From the NCBI RefSeq assembly GCF_040412425.1, contig NC_089742.1, forward strand, positions 71,356,506-71,420,505: a stretch of 64,000 nucleotides of DNA, written 5' to 3'. This stretch comes from Macrobrachium rosenbergii (taxonomy: Eukaryota; Arthropoda; Malacostraca; Decapoda; Palaemonidae). Each line of letters starts with the position of its first letter. Positions within the stretch are counted from its first letter, which is position 1. Both the position numbers and the translations under genes were made by a program. Shown here piece by piece: positions 11,640 through 28,865 of this stretch. The notes below the pieces were generated by a model that was not told the DNA's origin, did no database searches, and saw only the letters and a program-made list of their open reading frames with translations.

Positions 11640-12560
11640 GATACAATAATAAAAATTAGATTTATGATAATACGAGGTTACAAGACTTGATAAGATGATG
11701 TTTTCAACATAAGAGAAACAGTGCCACAGTGATAAGAGATCACGAGGCCAAGTAGATTGTTATGTTTGGTTTGCATGATAAGTCGAATTTCATTTTTCAT
11801 CGCTACATTTGATAACCCTTAGAATGTCTAACAGTATCATAACACGGAGATTCAAACGATACAGGTTATGGAGTAATAAGCTAGTGATAATAGCGTGCTG
11901 AGGTGTAATAATCATGCTTCAGCAAACGGTGATAAAAAGTAATAAGCAAATAAGATATGATAAGAAGCATTAAGTAGGAACGCTAAAAGGTATCTTCAAA
12001 AAATAAATAGGAGACAAAAACTAGACGATAAGAATTGATATAAGATAATAAAAGACGACAATAAACAGATATAAAAAAGTGATAAAATACAATGAAAACA
12101 TACTCAAAGCAGAGATGAAAGACAGTCAAAACTGGATAATCTAATAGAAAGGTACAACATCCCCATAAAATAAAACAAGGGGATGTGAGAAGCAAGAAGC
12201 AGTTTAAGAGAAAGACTGGATAAGAAATGATAAACTTCTCACTTTGTTATAAGGCCGAGGAAAGGTAAAACAGAAACAAGAAAGAATTAGGCAAGTGGTG
12301 ACAAGGGTATGCTGAGAAATAAGGATCGTTTCACAGAATGACAAAACGAAAAAGGAATACGGGGATGATAAGAAATGGTCAGGCAATAATAGAGGGTAAT
12401 GAGAATCGGCAAGATCATGAAAAATCGTATCAGGAGAAATGAACAGATGGCGATAACAGACAGTTAAAGAAATAGGCAATAAAGGATGACACGCAAAATC
12501 CACGAATAAGGAATAACTATAATACACGTGGTAACATAAATTGAAGTGGTAACTACCTGT
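11640..12560. repeat. GATAA-rich cryptic repeat region
   Basis: The plus strand is purine-rich and carries the motif GATAA or GATAAG again and again at irregular spacing. A second region with the same flavour lies at 15780-16760. No regular unit length can be seen by eye. It may be a decayed minisatellite. The 150-codon minus-strand frame inside it is a by-product of this composition. Confidence 0.5.
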
Positions 12561-12711
12561 GACAGGAAAAAATAATGAGACAATATCTCTACAAAATGAA
12601 ACACAAATTGTATGCATATATTTCTCTCTGTAACCATCTACCAGCCAGGGACGCATATTCCCGAGATGTATACTAGTATTGCACCAACCCCTATTTTTTT
12701 TACCATGCCCC

Positions 12712-12750
12712 TAGGTTAGGCTAGGTTAGGTTGGGTTAGGTTGGGTTGGT
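12712..12750. repeat. Short interstitial TTAGG-like cluster
   Basis: Several GGTTA/GGCTA/GGTTG pentamers in a row, close to the arthropod telomere repeat TTAGG. Too short and degenerate to be a telomere. Confidence 0.6.
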
Positions 12751-13274
12751 TATAAACGTCAGTAGTAATTTGGGTGTGAGAAACGCAATGAGATCATTTT
12801 CAAGAAAATTCTATGGTTAGTTTGTAAAATATGGCGTCCCGCTTTTTTTCAGGGAAAGGTGCAACGCCCGGTTACATCTCGGGAAAATGTGCCCTGGCCC
12901 AGCCTCTTTCAACTCTGGCCTCTAGATAAGTAAGCAGAATGAAGGTACCTTGCTCCGAGCTTCGAGATGGTACATGAGAATGAATAAGATAACACATGTG
13001 CGATAACACGTCAGATAACAGATTGTAATAAACAGACCACCATGTGATAGCATTCAAGAATTTCTCGTCCTCTCATGTAACCTTGTAACACCTGCCAGAC
13101 GACCCATCAATCATTTCCCGGAATTTTCGACTCCATTATTTTTTTTATTTTTATTTGCCCCCAACGACAGGTTTAAGAAATTTCTTCCTCGTGTTTTTTC
13201 CAATTTTCTGTAATCTTCCTAATTTCAAGAGGCGTTTGTACTTTCTTCTGAGTTCAGTCACCATTATTTTGTGG

Positions 13275-13351
13275 TACTGCTTCTCATTTTCTATATAGCC
13301 CAGTGTGTATATATTTTGTATATACTGCTTCTCATTTTTATATATAGCCTA

Positions 13352-13446
<95 letters not shown>
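13275..13446. repeat. Direct duplication plus (TA)n tract
   Basis: A segment of about 30 bp (TACTGCTTCTCATTTT and following) occurs at about 13275-13306 and again at about 13322-13354, followed by about 95 bases of TA. A short (TG)n run follows at about 13459-13480, at the broken 5' edge of the LINE. Confidence 0.8.
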
Positions 13447-13449
<3 letters not shown>

Positions 13450-13479
13450 TATATATAGTGTGTGTGTGTGTATGTGTGT

Positions 13480-14520
13480 GTCTTTTGCAGATGATATAGC
13501 TTTTTACAGATATATACTTTTGTACGGAATGAGAAGGAGCACTGATATACTTAAATGATTGTTTAACAGAAGCGGGACTAAGAATGAATATACGAAAAAC
13601 AGAAATATTAACGGTCAGCTAACAACCTCAAGCACCAACAAACATCATGACAAGGAACACAGTGATGACGGACACCGACTCATTCAAATATCTAGGACGT
13701 GTGTTTACAGAGCAGGGCGATAAGAACAGAGAGGAAATCACTGAAAGAATAAAGAAATATAACAGATGCTCTGGAGCTCTGTATCCAATGACGAGAGATG
13801 CGTATATACCGAGAGAAGTAAAGAAAGCTATATTTGAGGGATTGTTAACACCAATAATGACATACGGATCTGAGAGCTGGACAATGACAAGTAAAGACAG
13901 AAATAGGGTCCAGACCTCAGAGATGAAAAGCCTGAGAACAATAATAAACAAAACAAGGAGAGACAGAATGAGAAATGGGAACGTTAGGAGAACAGTAGGA
14001 GTGGCACCTGTGATGAACAAGATTGAGAAGGGACAGCTGAGATGGCTGGGTCATCTAATGAGAATGGATGAAAATAGAATTGCAAAGAAAAGATAGAACT
14101 GGATACCTGAAGGCAGGAGATCGATAGGGAGACCTTGTAAGCGCCGGAAGGATGGGGTGGAGAAAAAAAAAAGTTAAAATAAGTTCTTCGTTGGGCTATT
14201 GGGTTCCGTTCTCAGCTAGCACCCTGCTGGCCGCGAGTTCAAATCTCCGACCGGCCAGTGAAGAATAAGAGGAATTTATTTCTGGTGATAGAAAATAATT
14301 TCTCGCTGTAATGTGGTTCGGATTCCACATTAAGCTGTAGGTCCCGTTGCTAGGTAATCAATTGGTTCTTAGCCACGTAAAATAAATCTAATCCTGGGTT
14401 GGAGGAGATCCTGACAAAGCACAACATGCCAACAATTGAAGAGCTTAGAAGAAATGGAATATTGGAAGCCAGAGGAGATTGGGGAAGACGACTGACCCCA
14501 CTGACAGGCTGAAAGCCTAC
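13480..14520 (+). mobile_element. RTE-like LINE, 3' half, interrupted by a SINE
   Basis: The segment begins at FADDIA, the reverse-transcriptase catalytic box, right after a (TA)n/(TG)n tract, so the 5' part is missing. After a frame break, 13647-14096 reads FKYLGRVFTEQGD, ALYPMTRDAYIP, TYGSESWTM and GQLRWLGHLMRM, matching the C-terminal part of RTE-type reverse transcriptases. The protein trace resumes after the SINE at 14183-14393 with a piece near 14410-14510. Several stops and frameshifts make it inactive. Confidence 0.8.
14183..14393 (+). mobile_element. SINE copy nested in the LINE
   Basis: Same family as the minus-strand copy at 7382-7645: GTTCTTCGTTGG start, a GAGTTCAAATCTC B-box-like sequence, GATTCCACATTAAGCTGT and GCCACGTAAAATAAATCTAATCC. 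The 3' tail (GTGGTCTGGTTAAACT) is missing. It interrupts the RTE-like LINE, so it inserted later. Confidence 0.8.
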
Positions 14521-14553
14521 ATGGGAGTGGAAGTAAAAAGTAAGTATGGTATA

Positions 14554-14803
<250 letters not shown>

Positions 14804-14959
14804 ATGGCGGTAATATAAAAGAGGGTCGAGTCGCAAGAACTAACCTTAGGAACGCCAAGTCCTGTCCTGAAGCTCGGAGCAAGCGCCTTCATTCTGCGTA
14901 CTACATAGGGGCCAGTGGCGATAGTGGCTGGAGCCTGGTTCCATGGTGGACGATATCTT

Positions 14960-15640
14960 TCCCACAGTAATAATAAACATATGGCTATACATTGGATGTT
15001 GTCAGAGATTAGAGACCGCAGATTCCTATAGAACCCGTCTGAAGATTTATTTTTAAATGAGAGGTGAAAATTGGAGAAAGTACAATTCTAAAAGTTGGAC
15101 AGCTAGGTGGGAAGAGACCAGGTGGAGCAGATGTAAAATAAAAGGAGGAAAGCAATGCAGATGGTGCTACAGTACACCTCTCACGGCACCATGCAGGTGG
15201 TACTCAGTTGCAGGGTCTGGGGTCTGTTTGGGTTAGATAAGGCGTAGAGTGGCTTGCTTTACTTAATAAAAGCAATAAGAAAAAAATAGAAAGAATAAAC
15301 CGAGAGTAACCCCGTGGAGGTGGGGGGTGGTTGTTTGCTAGTACCGTCAGTGCACATCATGTGGTGCACTGCAGGCATTACTTAAGGTTCTTTGCAGTAT
15401 CCCCTCGGCCCTTAGATGCAACTCCTTTCATTCTTTTTACTGTACCTCCATTCATGTTCTCTTTCTTCCGTCCTGCTTTCCACCCACTCCTGACAATTGT
15501 TTCATAGTGCAACTGCGAGGTTTCCTCCTGTTACTCGTTTTGAAAATTTTCTACACTCAATTTCCCCATCAGTTCAAAGACCTCATAATTATGTTCCAGC
15601 GCTCGGCCTTCGGCCTAAATTCTACATTTCTTTCTTCTGA
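14960..15640. repeat. Possible dispersed non-coding repeat
   Basis: No coding frame of note. The stretch 15320-15640 ends with GCTCGGCCTTCGGCCTAAATTCT. A related tail occurs at about 30505-30535 (GTGCTTGGCCTATGGCCAAAC), just ahead of a SINE tail. This suggests a dispersed repeat family of roughly 300 bp. The class is unknown, and the similarity outside the tail was not established. Confidence 0.4.
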
Positions 15641-15779
15641 ACCGAGAGTAGTGAAACAGATCAGGAGGAATGAGCAAAAGAGATCAAGAGACATCGGAAT
15701 GCAACAGAAAAAGCAAATAACAGAAAATGACAAGAAATACACGTTAAAATATGGCGAGGTACACGACAAACATAAACAA

Positions 15780-16760
15780 GTCATGAGAAGAGGCTAAAGA
15801 AAAGTAAGAGCTAGTTAGATATGAGAATGCTGAGCAGCAGATCAAGATATGAGATCTTGATAAGCAAATAAAATAAAGCAAAATAAAATCATTTATAGAG
15901 AATGGGAACGGGAACATTACATGACCTTTAGCAATTATAAAGAGCTTATGAAGAGTGAAGTTCCAATATACTCGTACAGACGCTGATGAGTAGATGAAGT
16001 TAAAAGGTAAAGAGCATCAAATAATTGGGCTAAAAGATGAATGAACACTGACAATGAAATTATTACACAGGTAACTGATGATAAATTAACAACCAGTAGA
16101 TAGAGTCGGATGAAATAATAATGAGTAATTAGAAAAAGATAATGGAGTCGAAAAAGTAGTAACTGAAAAAGAGGTTAAGAAGTGATAAATGATCAACCAT
16201 AAGAAGCGATGGTCAGTGTTAATTAGGTATCATTAAGATGATGATAAAAAATTGTAATGAATGAGGACATATGATCAGCAATAAGAGTAATGGTAATAAA
16301 TAATATGGATAAGCAGAACGTAATATAAGATGATAAGAGACTGGAATGCCGGAAGGGATATTTTGTAGCAAGCGTCCACAGTCTGTTGGTCTAGCAGAGT
16401 CAAGAGGTCCACATCAGGCCTCTCACCCTCTTCAATGCCTAAAACCAAACGCCAGGAATGGCTAATAAGAGATGGAAGGAAAGAGTAGGGTGGCGATAAC
16501 GGGTGATAAGGGATAACAGGAAGTGATAAGCAGATACTAATTAGTAATAAGAGAATCATCAAGAGGGGAAATATAAACTAAACAAAGTACTCATCATATG
16601 GTGTTATGAGAGCACACCCATTAAACAAGCATCTAATAACAATATACAAGGAAGAAGAAAAATCAATGATAATAACAAGAAGATAAGGTATGATAAACAT
16701 GAGACTGCAAAATTAAAACTATTAAGCAAGGTAGTAATAGAATAAGAGTAAGCAATAGAT
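15780..16760. repeat. Second GATAA-rich cryptic repeat region
   Basis: Purine-rich plus strand with many ATAAG/GATAA motifs, similar in texture to 11640-12560, including shared strings such as GATAAGCAAATAA. No clear unit. Confidence 0.4.
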
Positions 16761-16799
16761 ACATGGCAAGTAAATATGTACGCTGCTTCCATTAGTTCC

Positions 16800-17469
16800 A
16801 TTTAACGATGTATTCTGAGCCCATCAGAATGCATCCACCCTCGTAGATACAGACAGCTTACTGCTACCGTCAAGACCAGCTGTTCGTTACTTCTGTTACT
16901 GTATTCCCAAATTCTGACATTTGAGTGAAGGCCAAATATCGATGGTTCATCTGATTCAAAATTATGTCCATTTTCACGTTAACAACAAGCATGATTAGGC
17001 AAGACGAAAAGCTTGTATAAGTGTCTGAGAAGGAACTGGGGATGTTTTGTGAAAAGCAGGATCAACTGAATACAAACGGTTGAGTCAAGAAGGGCGCCTG
17101 AAGGGGCCTATTAACGAAGAGGAAGTAAATGGTCGGGCAGAGGGATGGTACGGATCCCCTGGGGTTACAACATGAGATAAAGAAAATACAGAGGTAGTAT
17201 CATCGTTTACAGAGGACAGAAAAAGTCATTAGAAGGAAGTTGACATGACAGGGCTTTGTGTCAGATCACGTCGATACCAGTGACAGGAGATTTTCCAAAC
17301 TTTAAGGTAAGATGATCAGATATGAATGAGATAGCATTAGTTCAACCTGATAGTCGCTTTGGCAAAGGGTTTGGAACTGTACACTACAAAATTTTAGACA
17401 GACCGGCTGTCTCAAGAGAAATATAATAAAAACAAAATATGAAAAAGAAAAGACTTTGTAAAATGATTC
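16800..17469. other. No feature recognised
   Basis: Unique-looking AT-rich sequence between the GATAA-rich region and the MITE. No exon with a convincing splice site and protein similarity was seen. Confidence 0.5.
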
Positions 17470-17737
17470 GGTGCTACTTTGGCTTGTTATCTATACTTCA
17501 CCTACTCCGAGGTGCTAGTACTAAACACCGTATGGTAAATGTAAAATAGACGGCCTCGCGAAGATATTGTTTGTTAATATAATTTGTCGACCACATAATA
17601 TAGAAATGGTGTATATAATACTTTGATCCCCAAGGAGCTAGTACTAAACACGGCGTCCCAAGGAGCTTCCGCCATGTTTAGTACTATTATAGCACCTCGG
17701 AGTAGGTGACGCGTAGATAACAAGCCAAAGTAGCACC
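17470..17737. mobile_element. MITE with about 60-bp terminal inverted repeats
   Basis: The left end GGTGCTACTTTGGCTTG and about 60 following bases recur as reverse complement at the right end with few mismatches. It is flanked by AATGATTC on the left (17462-17469) and AATGACTC on the right (17738-17745), an 8-bp target-site duplication with one mismatch. The 268-bp length and lack of coding sequence fit a non-autonomous DNA transposon. An 8-bp duplication occurs in hAT, Merlin and P families; the GG start leans towards Merlin, but this is a guess. Confidence 0.8.
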
Positions 17738-17745
17738 AATGACTC

Positions 17746-18626
<881 letters not shown>

Positions 18627-18633
18627 ATATATT

Positions 18634-19135
<502 letters not shown>

Positions 19136-19589
19136 AGCTTCACGGTAACACGTACCGTCTTTGGCATTTCGATAACACGAAAGAAAACAGATTCGATGGC
19201 TGTGCTGCCATTGGTAGAAGAAGCATGACCTCCATCAAGCGGCCTTCTTGTCCAAAGGGTTTGTATGCTGATATTATTCCTCGTCTGTCTTTGAAAGCTG
19301 AATTTGTCCAGGGCTTAAATTATGTTTCACCTGTCTGGTTAGTCATCACATTTAAAAGGTATTTCCTCCTGCCGAAACAGAAGAGGTACTTCAGGTCCCA
19401 CGAATCCTTTCGCTTTGCCCTTCGTATCCTATCGAGGAGTATTTCAAGAATTGACTTTGAGTAAAACAGTTTACTGTAATTGTTCTTTTTGTGAAACAAT
19501 GCGTTAAAAATGCGTGTTTCCTATGACAGTTAAGAGTATACTTTATGCGTTAACTTTAAACGTATACCATGTGCTATACATACATGTTC
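19136..19589. other. No feature recognised
   Basis: A 79-codon plus-strand frame (19225-19464) is present but has no recognised domain or splice context. I cannot assign it. Confidence 0.4.
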
Positions 19590-19821
<232 letters not shown>

Positions 19822-19951
19822 ATATATGTTATGTATGTATCTTTGTTTGTTTGTATATTTTTCATTTATTAGAAACAGTAACCATCTATATAGCAATATG
19901 TCAGTGGAAGGGACCCAAGTTCTTATTGAAAAGATACATTGTCTTAATGCA

Positions 19952-20050
19952 AGCGTGAATATGCACGATCGTTACCGGAACTTATTAAATGAATTTAAAA
20001 ACAATATTTCGATAAAATGAGTATGTAGGATAAAAACATATACAAAGTAT
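19952..20050 (+). repeat. Unclassified direct repeat, copy 1
   Basis: This segment (GTGAATATGCACGATCG, ACTTATTAAATGAATTT and on to AGTATGAC) recurs in the same orientation at 21119-21232 with scattered substitutions, roughly 80 percent identity by eye. Not coding. Class unknown. Confidence 0.7.
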
Positions 20051-20140
20051 GACCGAATGACGTCATCACATATCGTATCATTTGTTACTAAATCAAGGAC
20101 GCGTATAGGTTCTTTGATAGGAGTTCATAAATAACACAGT

Positions 20141-20146
<6 letters not shown>

Positions 20147-20198
<52 letters not shown>
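20147..20198. repeat. (CT)n microsatellite
   Basis: About 52 bases of CT. A (TG)n run of about 58 bases follows at 20562-20619 and a (GA)n run of about 55 bases at 21693-21747. The sequence between them holds no recognised gene. Confidence 0.95.
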
Positions 20199-20201
<3 letters not shown>

Positions 20202-20559
20202 CAAATACCAGGCAATACTATTAGGGAAACAGATACCCTTAGAAGACTCCAATTTCTATTCAAATTTCTCCGCCCCATTTAGTCTAAATTGCAGAACGTG
20301 ACAAGAGTTCAATAGAGAATATTACTTGTGTAAATAGAAACCGCTCGAGGATATTCCGCCTCACAATGGTTTAGTTTTAGCATCTTCTGCCACCATAAGT
20401 GAACCCTTGAATTGGATATGAATCGTTTATCAATTGTTCAGCAAGCTTTCTTTTGTAGACCATGCAGTGCTTTTTTAAAACCTAATCTCTTCGGATAAAT
20501 ACAGTTGCAAGTCATTCGCTAACATAATCGTTGAACTGACTGATATTTAGCTAATAACC

Positions 20560-20622
<63 letters not shown>

Positions 20623-21118
20623 ACCAGGCTTATAGGTACCATTTGGCAAGGAAAATGTTGGCCAATAATTTTCGTCAAATTTGCAATATCTTTTTTTTTC
20701 CCCCGACGGTCGTTTTCATATTCTGAGATATCTTATCATCCAAGTTGGCAAAATGGAAAGACTCCAGATAAAAGGCCCAAGACGATCAATAAGAAGAAAC
20801 GAATAACAGTATACCGTTACGGAATAACGCTGTTGCTTATGAAGGAAGAGACCATCAGCCACGCAAGAGCTGCACGGACATACCGTTAATGCACGTGAGG
20901 TGTCTGGAATGACGCCAAGAAGCAACGAAGGTGAAGAGAGGAAGCGTTGCTCCTTTTGGCTCATAAAATAAGAAAATGGCTCCCTGGGGTATGTTTTGAC
21001 GACCTCCCAAGTAATGTTCAGCCTCCTTTTCTGGGAAGCATGGTTTCAAGAGAAAGCTAGTCACCAAAATGTTGCTTGAAATTCATCACGTAGAAAAGAC
21101 TATTGTCCAACTGAGGAT

Positions 21119-21232
21119 CTTAATGTACGCGTAAATATGCACGGTCGTCACCTGAACTTATTAAATAAATTTAAAAACAACGCTTTGGTAAAATGAGCAT
21201 GTAGGATAAAACGGTCATTCCCAGTATGACTT
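21119..21232 (+). repeat. Unclassified direct repeat, copy 2
   Basis: Second copy of the repeat at 19952-20050 in the same orientation. The two copies lie 1.17 kb apart, so either a dispersed element or the remains of a local duplication. Confidence 0.7.
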
Positions 21233-21684
21233 AGATGGATGGAAATCGTCAACAAAGGCCAAAAATCTTTCTCAGACAACAAGGAACCAGGTGTCGAATG
21301 GAGGATAACTGACAGTAGGCATTTCTCAAAAGAAACAGAAAAATGATAAACTACCAGGGAAAGTCACCAAGTTATGAGTACTTTACCAAACTTACCAGTT
21401 GGGCGGGGCCAACACTTTTCGCCTCTGTCATCAAGAATGCAGCCGGGGCCAACGACCCCTCTCCTCAAAACCAATCTCTCAGACAACCCTGCGTGATGGA
21501 TATTTATATACAATAATATCAATGCAAATCAGAAAAACGAACTCCTCAATGGTGGACAAAGATTTGAAATAGTGTAGCTGTGAATTATCTTCTCCGTTTT
21601 AATCATCAGTTGCAAAAACGATGGTTTCTTTTTAAGACAGAAGAAAATCATGAATTTAAGTTCAGGACATAATCTATAAGAAGC

Positions 21685-26229
<4,545 letters not shown>

Positions 26230-26289
26230 GTAACAAACACACACATACATATACCTATGTATATATGTATATGTGTATGTATATGTATG

Positions 26290-26373
<84 letters not shown>

Positions 26374-26376
26374 TAC
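26230..26376. repeat. Compound (TA)n microsatellite upstream of SKA2-like exon 1
   Basis: CACA/TATG blocks followed by about 85 bases of TA, about 240 bp upstream of the proposed SKA2 start codon. The sequence between (26377-26617) would hold the 5' UTR or promoter. I see no clear core promoter motif. Confidence 0.9.
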
Positions 26377-26617
26377 AATTTATAATTAGGTTAAGAATGT
26401 TATGCGGGAATAGGAGGTGCCGTTGCAACTACAATTGTCAATCTCCAACAGTACACTGACGGTCAGCAACGAACTTAAGTCGTTACCCCCGTACTTTAAC
26501 GGTTCGCAAACGCCTACAGCAGAAAAGAAAGAGAAATTAAAGGTGATTAACAAAGAGAAGCCTATAGCTAGCACATTTGAACAGACACACCACGAAGTTT
26601 TCCTTTAGTCATAAAAA

Positions 26618-26656
26618 ATGGAGCTGGAATCCGCTGCCCAAAAGCTTGAGCTACGT
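26618..26656 (+). CDS. SKA2: SKA2-like protein, coding exon 1
   Basis: SKA2 is a small coiled-coil subunit of the SKA complex (SKA1-SKA2-SKA3), which couples kinetochores to microtubules in mitosis. This exon reads MELESAAQKLELR and stops at a consensus donor GTAAGT in phase 0. It pairs with the phase-0 exon at 48798, which starts FSKAESEL; vertebrate SKA2 starts with a similar short M-E-x-E-x-x-x-L-E-L segment followed by FQKAESDL. The context AAAAAATGG is acceptable for initiation. The assignment of so short an exon, 22 kb from the next, rests on phase, the donor and the homologous N-terminus; the gene identity rests mainly on exon 2. Confidence 0.7.
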
Positions 26657-28454
26657 GTAAGTAGAAGTGGGTTGGACCAGGCTTCCAGCTACTGTTGGCC
26701 CATTTCCATTTTCATAGGCTGACCTTCCGCTGGTACAGGCGAGGAAAAATGTGATCACAGTGTACATGTAAGCGTACGAATTTAAAAATGGACCCCGGCC
26801 ATTCTAGATAAGGTTTCTTTTCGTCCCCTGTGATTTGAGACTTCCTCAGGCCTAGGGGGAAAGATTGTGGATTAGGCCTACCATCGAAAGGTTAGGTTAA
26901 AAAGTGACATGCTGACTGGGCTGAGGGAAGGGTTTTCTGGTAACATAGAAAGAGGTCTGGCAGACAGTGACAATTTAATTAGCTACCCAGTCTTATATCC
27001 AAACTTGGTAGAGCAAAGTATTAGCTCCACGTCGGGTAGGGTATTGGTTACTTTGGAAATTGACTTTTTCTACCGTAGGCTATTTTGGTTGCTTATCAAG
27101 CATGTACCGATATTTTTTGTCGCTCGACTGATTTTAACCTGTAATGAACATCAGAACTGATTATATTTTTGCTATTGTGCATGTGCATTGTTATAGAGCA
27201 ACTTTTGGTGAAACATGGAGTTTCCTTTGCCGGGGGTCTGAGGGCCAGAACCCCCAAGTTAAATAATTCAGCCTACTACGTTAGGTTAGGTTAGGTTACG
27301 TTAGGTTAGTATGGTTCCTTTTATAATAGATTTCTTTAATCACTCCATTCTTGAGCACATGGGTCAAAAATGTCTATCGTATTTGCGGAACCATTCCATA
27401 CAGGCCTTGCAGAGCTAATACTGAGAAATACCCCAAAGTTAGCTGCTGATGTAAACTAATGTAGCAGAAATAGGTTAGTCTAGTTCTAGACTAGACTAGA
27501 TGTTCCTAGCATGGTTTTACTGAAATAGAAAATAAGGTGGATAAAAAACGTGTGCAGGTGATATAAACAAAATGTTCGCCTTAGGCTTTCAATTCTTATA
27601 CCACTGGCAAGGTGCTGCCCACGATAAAACTGGAAACTAGCCTGCCACCATTTCCCACTTGTTCAGTCACTACCAGTGTACGTGCAAAAGAGGCACCATG
27701 TTTAGTAGTACAGCTATGCTCAAATCTGAGGCGACACAACTCTTTTAGTATTGTCCAAAATCTCAGACTCAGCGTAACGTTGCCAAGTAGGCCTAGTGTT
27801 AAATTTTTTTTTCTTATATTCCAATGTCATACATGTTGACAAGTTTGCGAATTCACAGGTAGCACTATTTTCCCAATGGTTATGTAAATATGATCCCTTT
27901 TATGCACTGGTATAATTTGTAACTTGTGTGATTTGAGCTTTTTTTTTTTTTTTTACATTGCTGAGCTCAAAGCTAAATATAAACAAAAGATATAATAAAC
28001 ATAATAAAAAACATAAATAAAAGGCAGTAAATATTCCAATCAACGATTGGCGGGTACTAGGCCGCAGTAATAGTTTTCGGTTTTACCTGGCCCATAGCCT
28101 ATGTTAAACTTCCGGTTGTTGCTGCCTGTACCCAGTCAGGAAGGATGTGGTGTTAGAATGCATCCCTGTAAATACTAGCTTTCTAGTATAGTTTTTAAGA
28201 AAGGTTAGCCTATATGTCCTCAATGGCCAGATGGCTTGGGATGTGCCATCTTAGGTTGGGGTAGCTTATGGTAAGGTGTATCCATTCTAATTAGCATTTT
28301 ATAGGCCACCTACAATGCTTATAATATTCTAAAACTCCATTTTGCCCCATTTAACTTATATATACATTATGCTGTTTCTGCCCTTGAACTCTTTAAATGA
28401 TCAAACCTTGAATTCAAGGCTTGATAGTATGTTATTGATGAAATACTTTGAGAT
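26657..28454. other. SKA2 intron 1, left part
   Basis: No other gene seen. It contains a run of GGTTA pentamers at about 27283-27309 (interstitial TTAGG-like). The intron as a whole runs 26657-48797. Confidence 0.6.
27283..27309. repeat. Short interstitial TTAGG run
   Basis: About five tandem TTAGG units with one mismatch, matching the arthropod telomere motif, in an internal position. Confidence 0.7.
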
Positions 28455-28865
28455 GAACAAGCTGGTTTTAAAAAAGGCAGGAAATGTACAGATCATTTAT
28501 GTGCATTATATTGCACAGTTGTGCATGAAATTGGAAAATCTGCTCTGGCTTTTGTTGAATATGAGAAGGCATTTGACAGTATCCACAGACAATTTTATGT
28601 CAAATCTTTGGTCATTATGGTCTTATTTAAAGATAATTGAAATTATTCATGAAAAAAGTAGGCCTAGACACTAAGCTAATGTAGATGGGGTCTTGTCAAG
28701 TGAACTTACATAGATGGGGTGATACTTAAAGGAATGTTCTTTCACCTGTGCCAGTTGCCCTTCTCATAGATTTTGTAATGAAAAAAATAGTTGGCGGCAA
28801 AAGAGATTTAAATTGGAGTAACAGTTGGAAAGGTCAGGCTGAATACAATATGTAAATCAGATAAA
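28455..28865 (+). mobile_element. LINE reverse transcriptase fragment (fingers/palm)
   Basis: One frame reads EQAGFKKGRKCTDHLCALY, then ALAFVEYEKAFDSIHRQ, matching the RT segment EQ-x-GF-x-x-G-x-x-x-x-D-H and F-x-D-x-x-K-A-F-D-S-I. After breaks, LIDFVMKKIVGGKRDLNW follows in another frame, as expected just before the FADD box. Stops and shifts make it dead. It may be the same clade as the RTE-like piece at 13480-14520, but the two cover different parts of the protein. Confidence 0.75.

Larger units (their letters stand above)
9019..13470. other. Intergenic, no recognised gene
   Basis: AT-rich sequence after the FLP stop codon. It contains a (TA)n tract at about 9868-9940, an (AAG)n tract at 10861-10928, a GATAA-rich cryptic repeat region (11640-12560), a short TTAGG-like cluster at 12712-12750, and a (TA)n tract at 13352-13446. 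Open frames here are low-complexity or uncharacteristic of coding sequence. Confidence 0.7.

Noticed and set aside
12204..12656. 150-codon minus-strand frame rich in Tyr, Ser, Leu and Phe
   Set aside because: Arises from the GATAA-rich composition; no domain, and no splice or promoter context.
26386..26608. Overlapping 62-63 codon frames on both strands just upstream of SKA2 exon 1
   Set aside because: The hydrophobic N-terminus of the minus frame looks like a signal peptide, but there is no homology and both frames are short. Treated as 5' flank.
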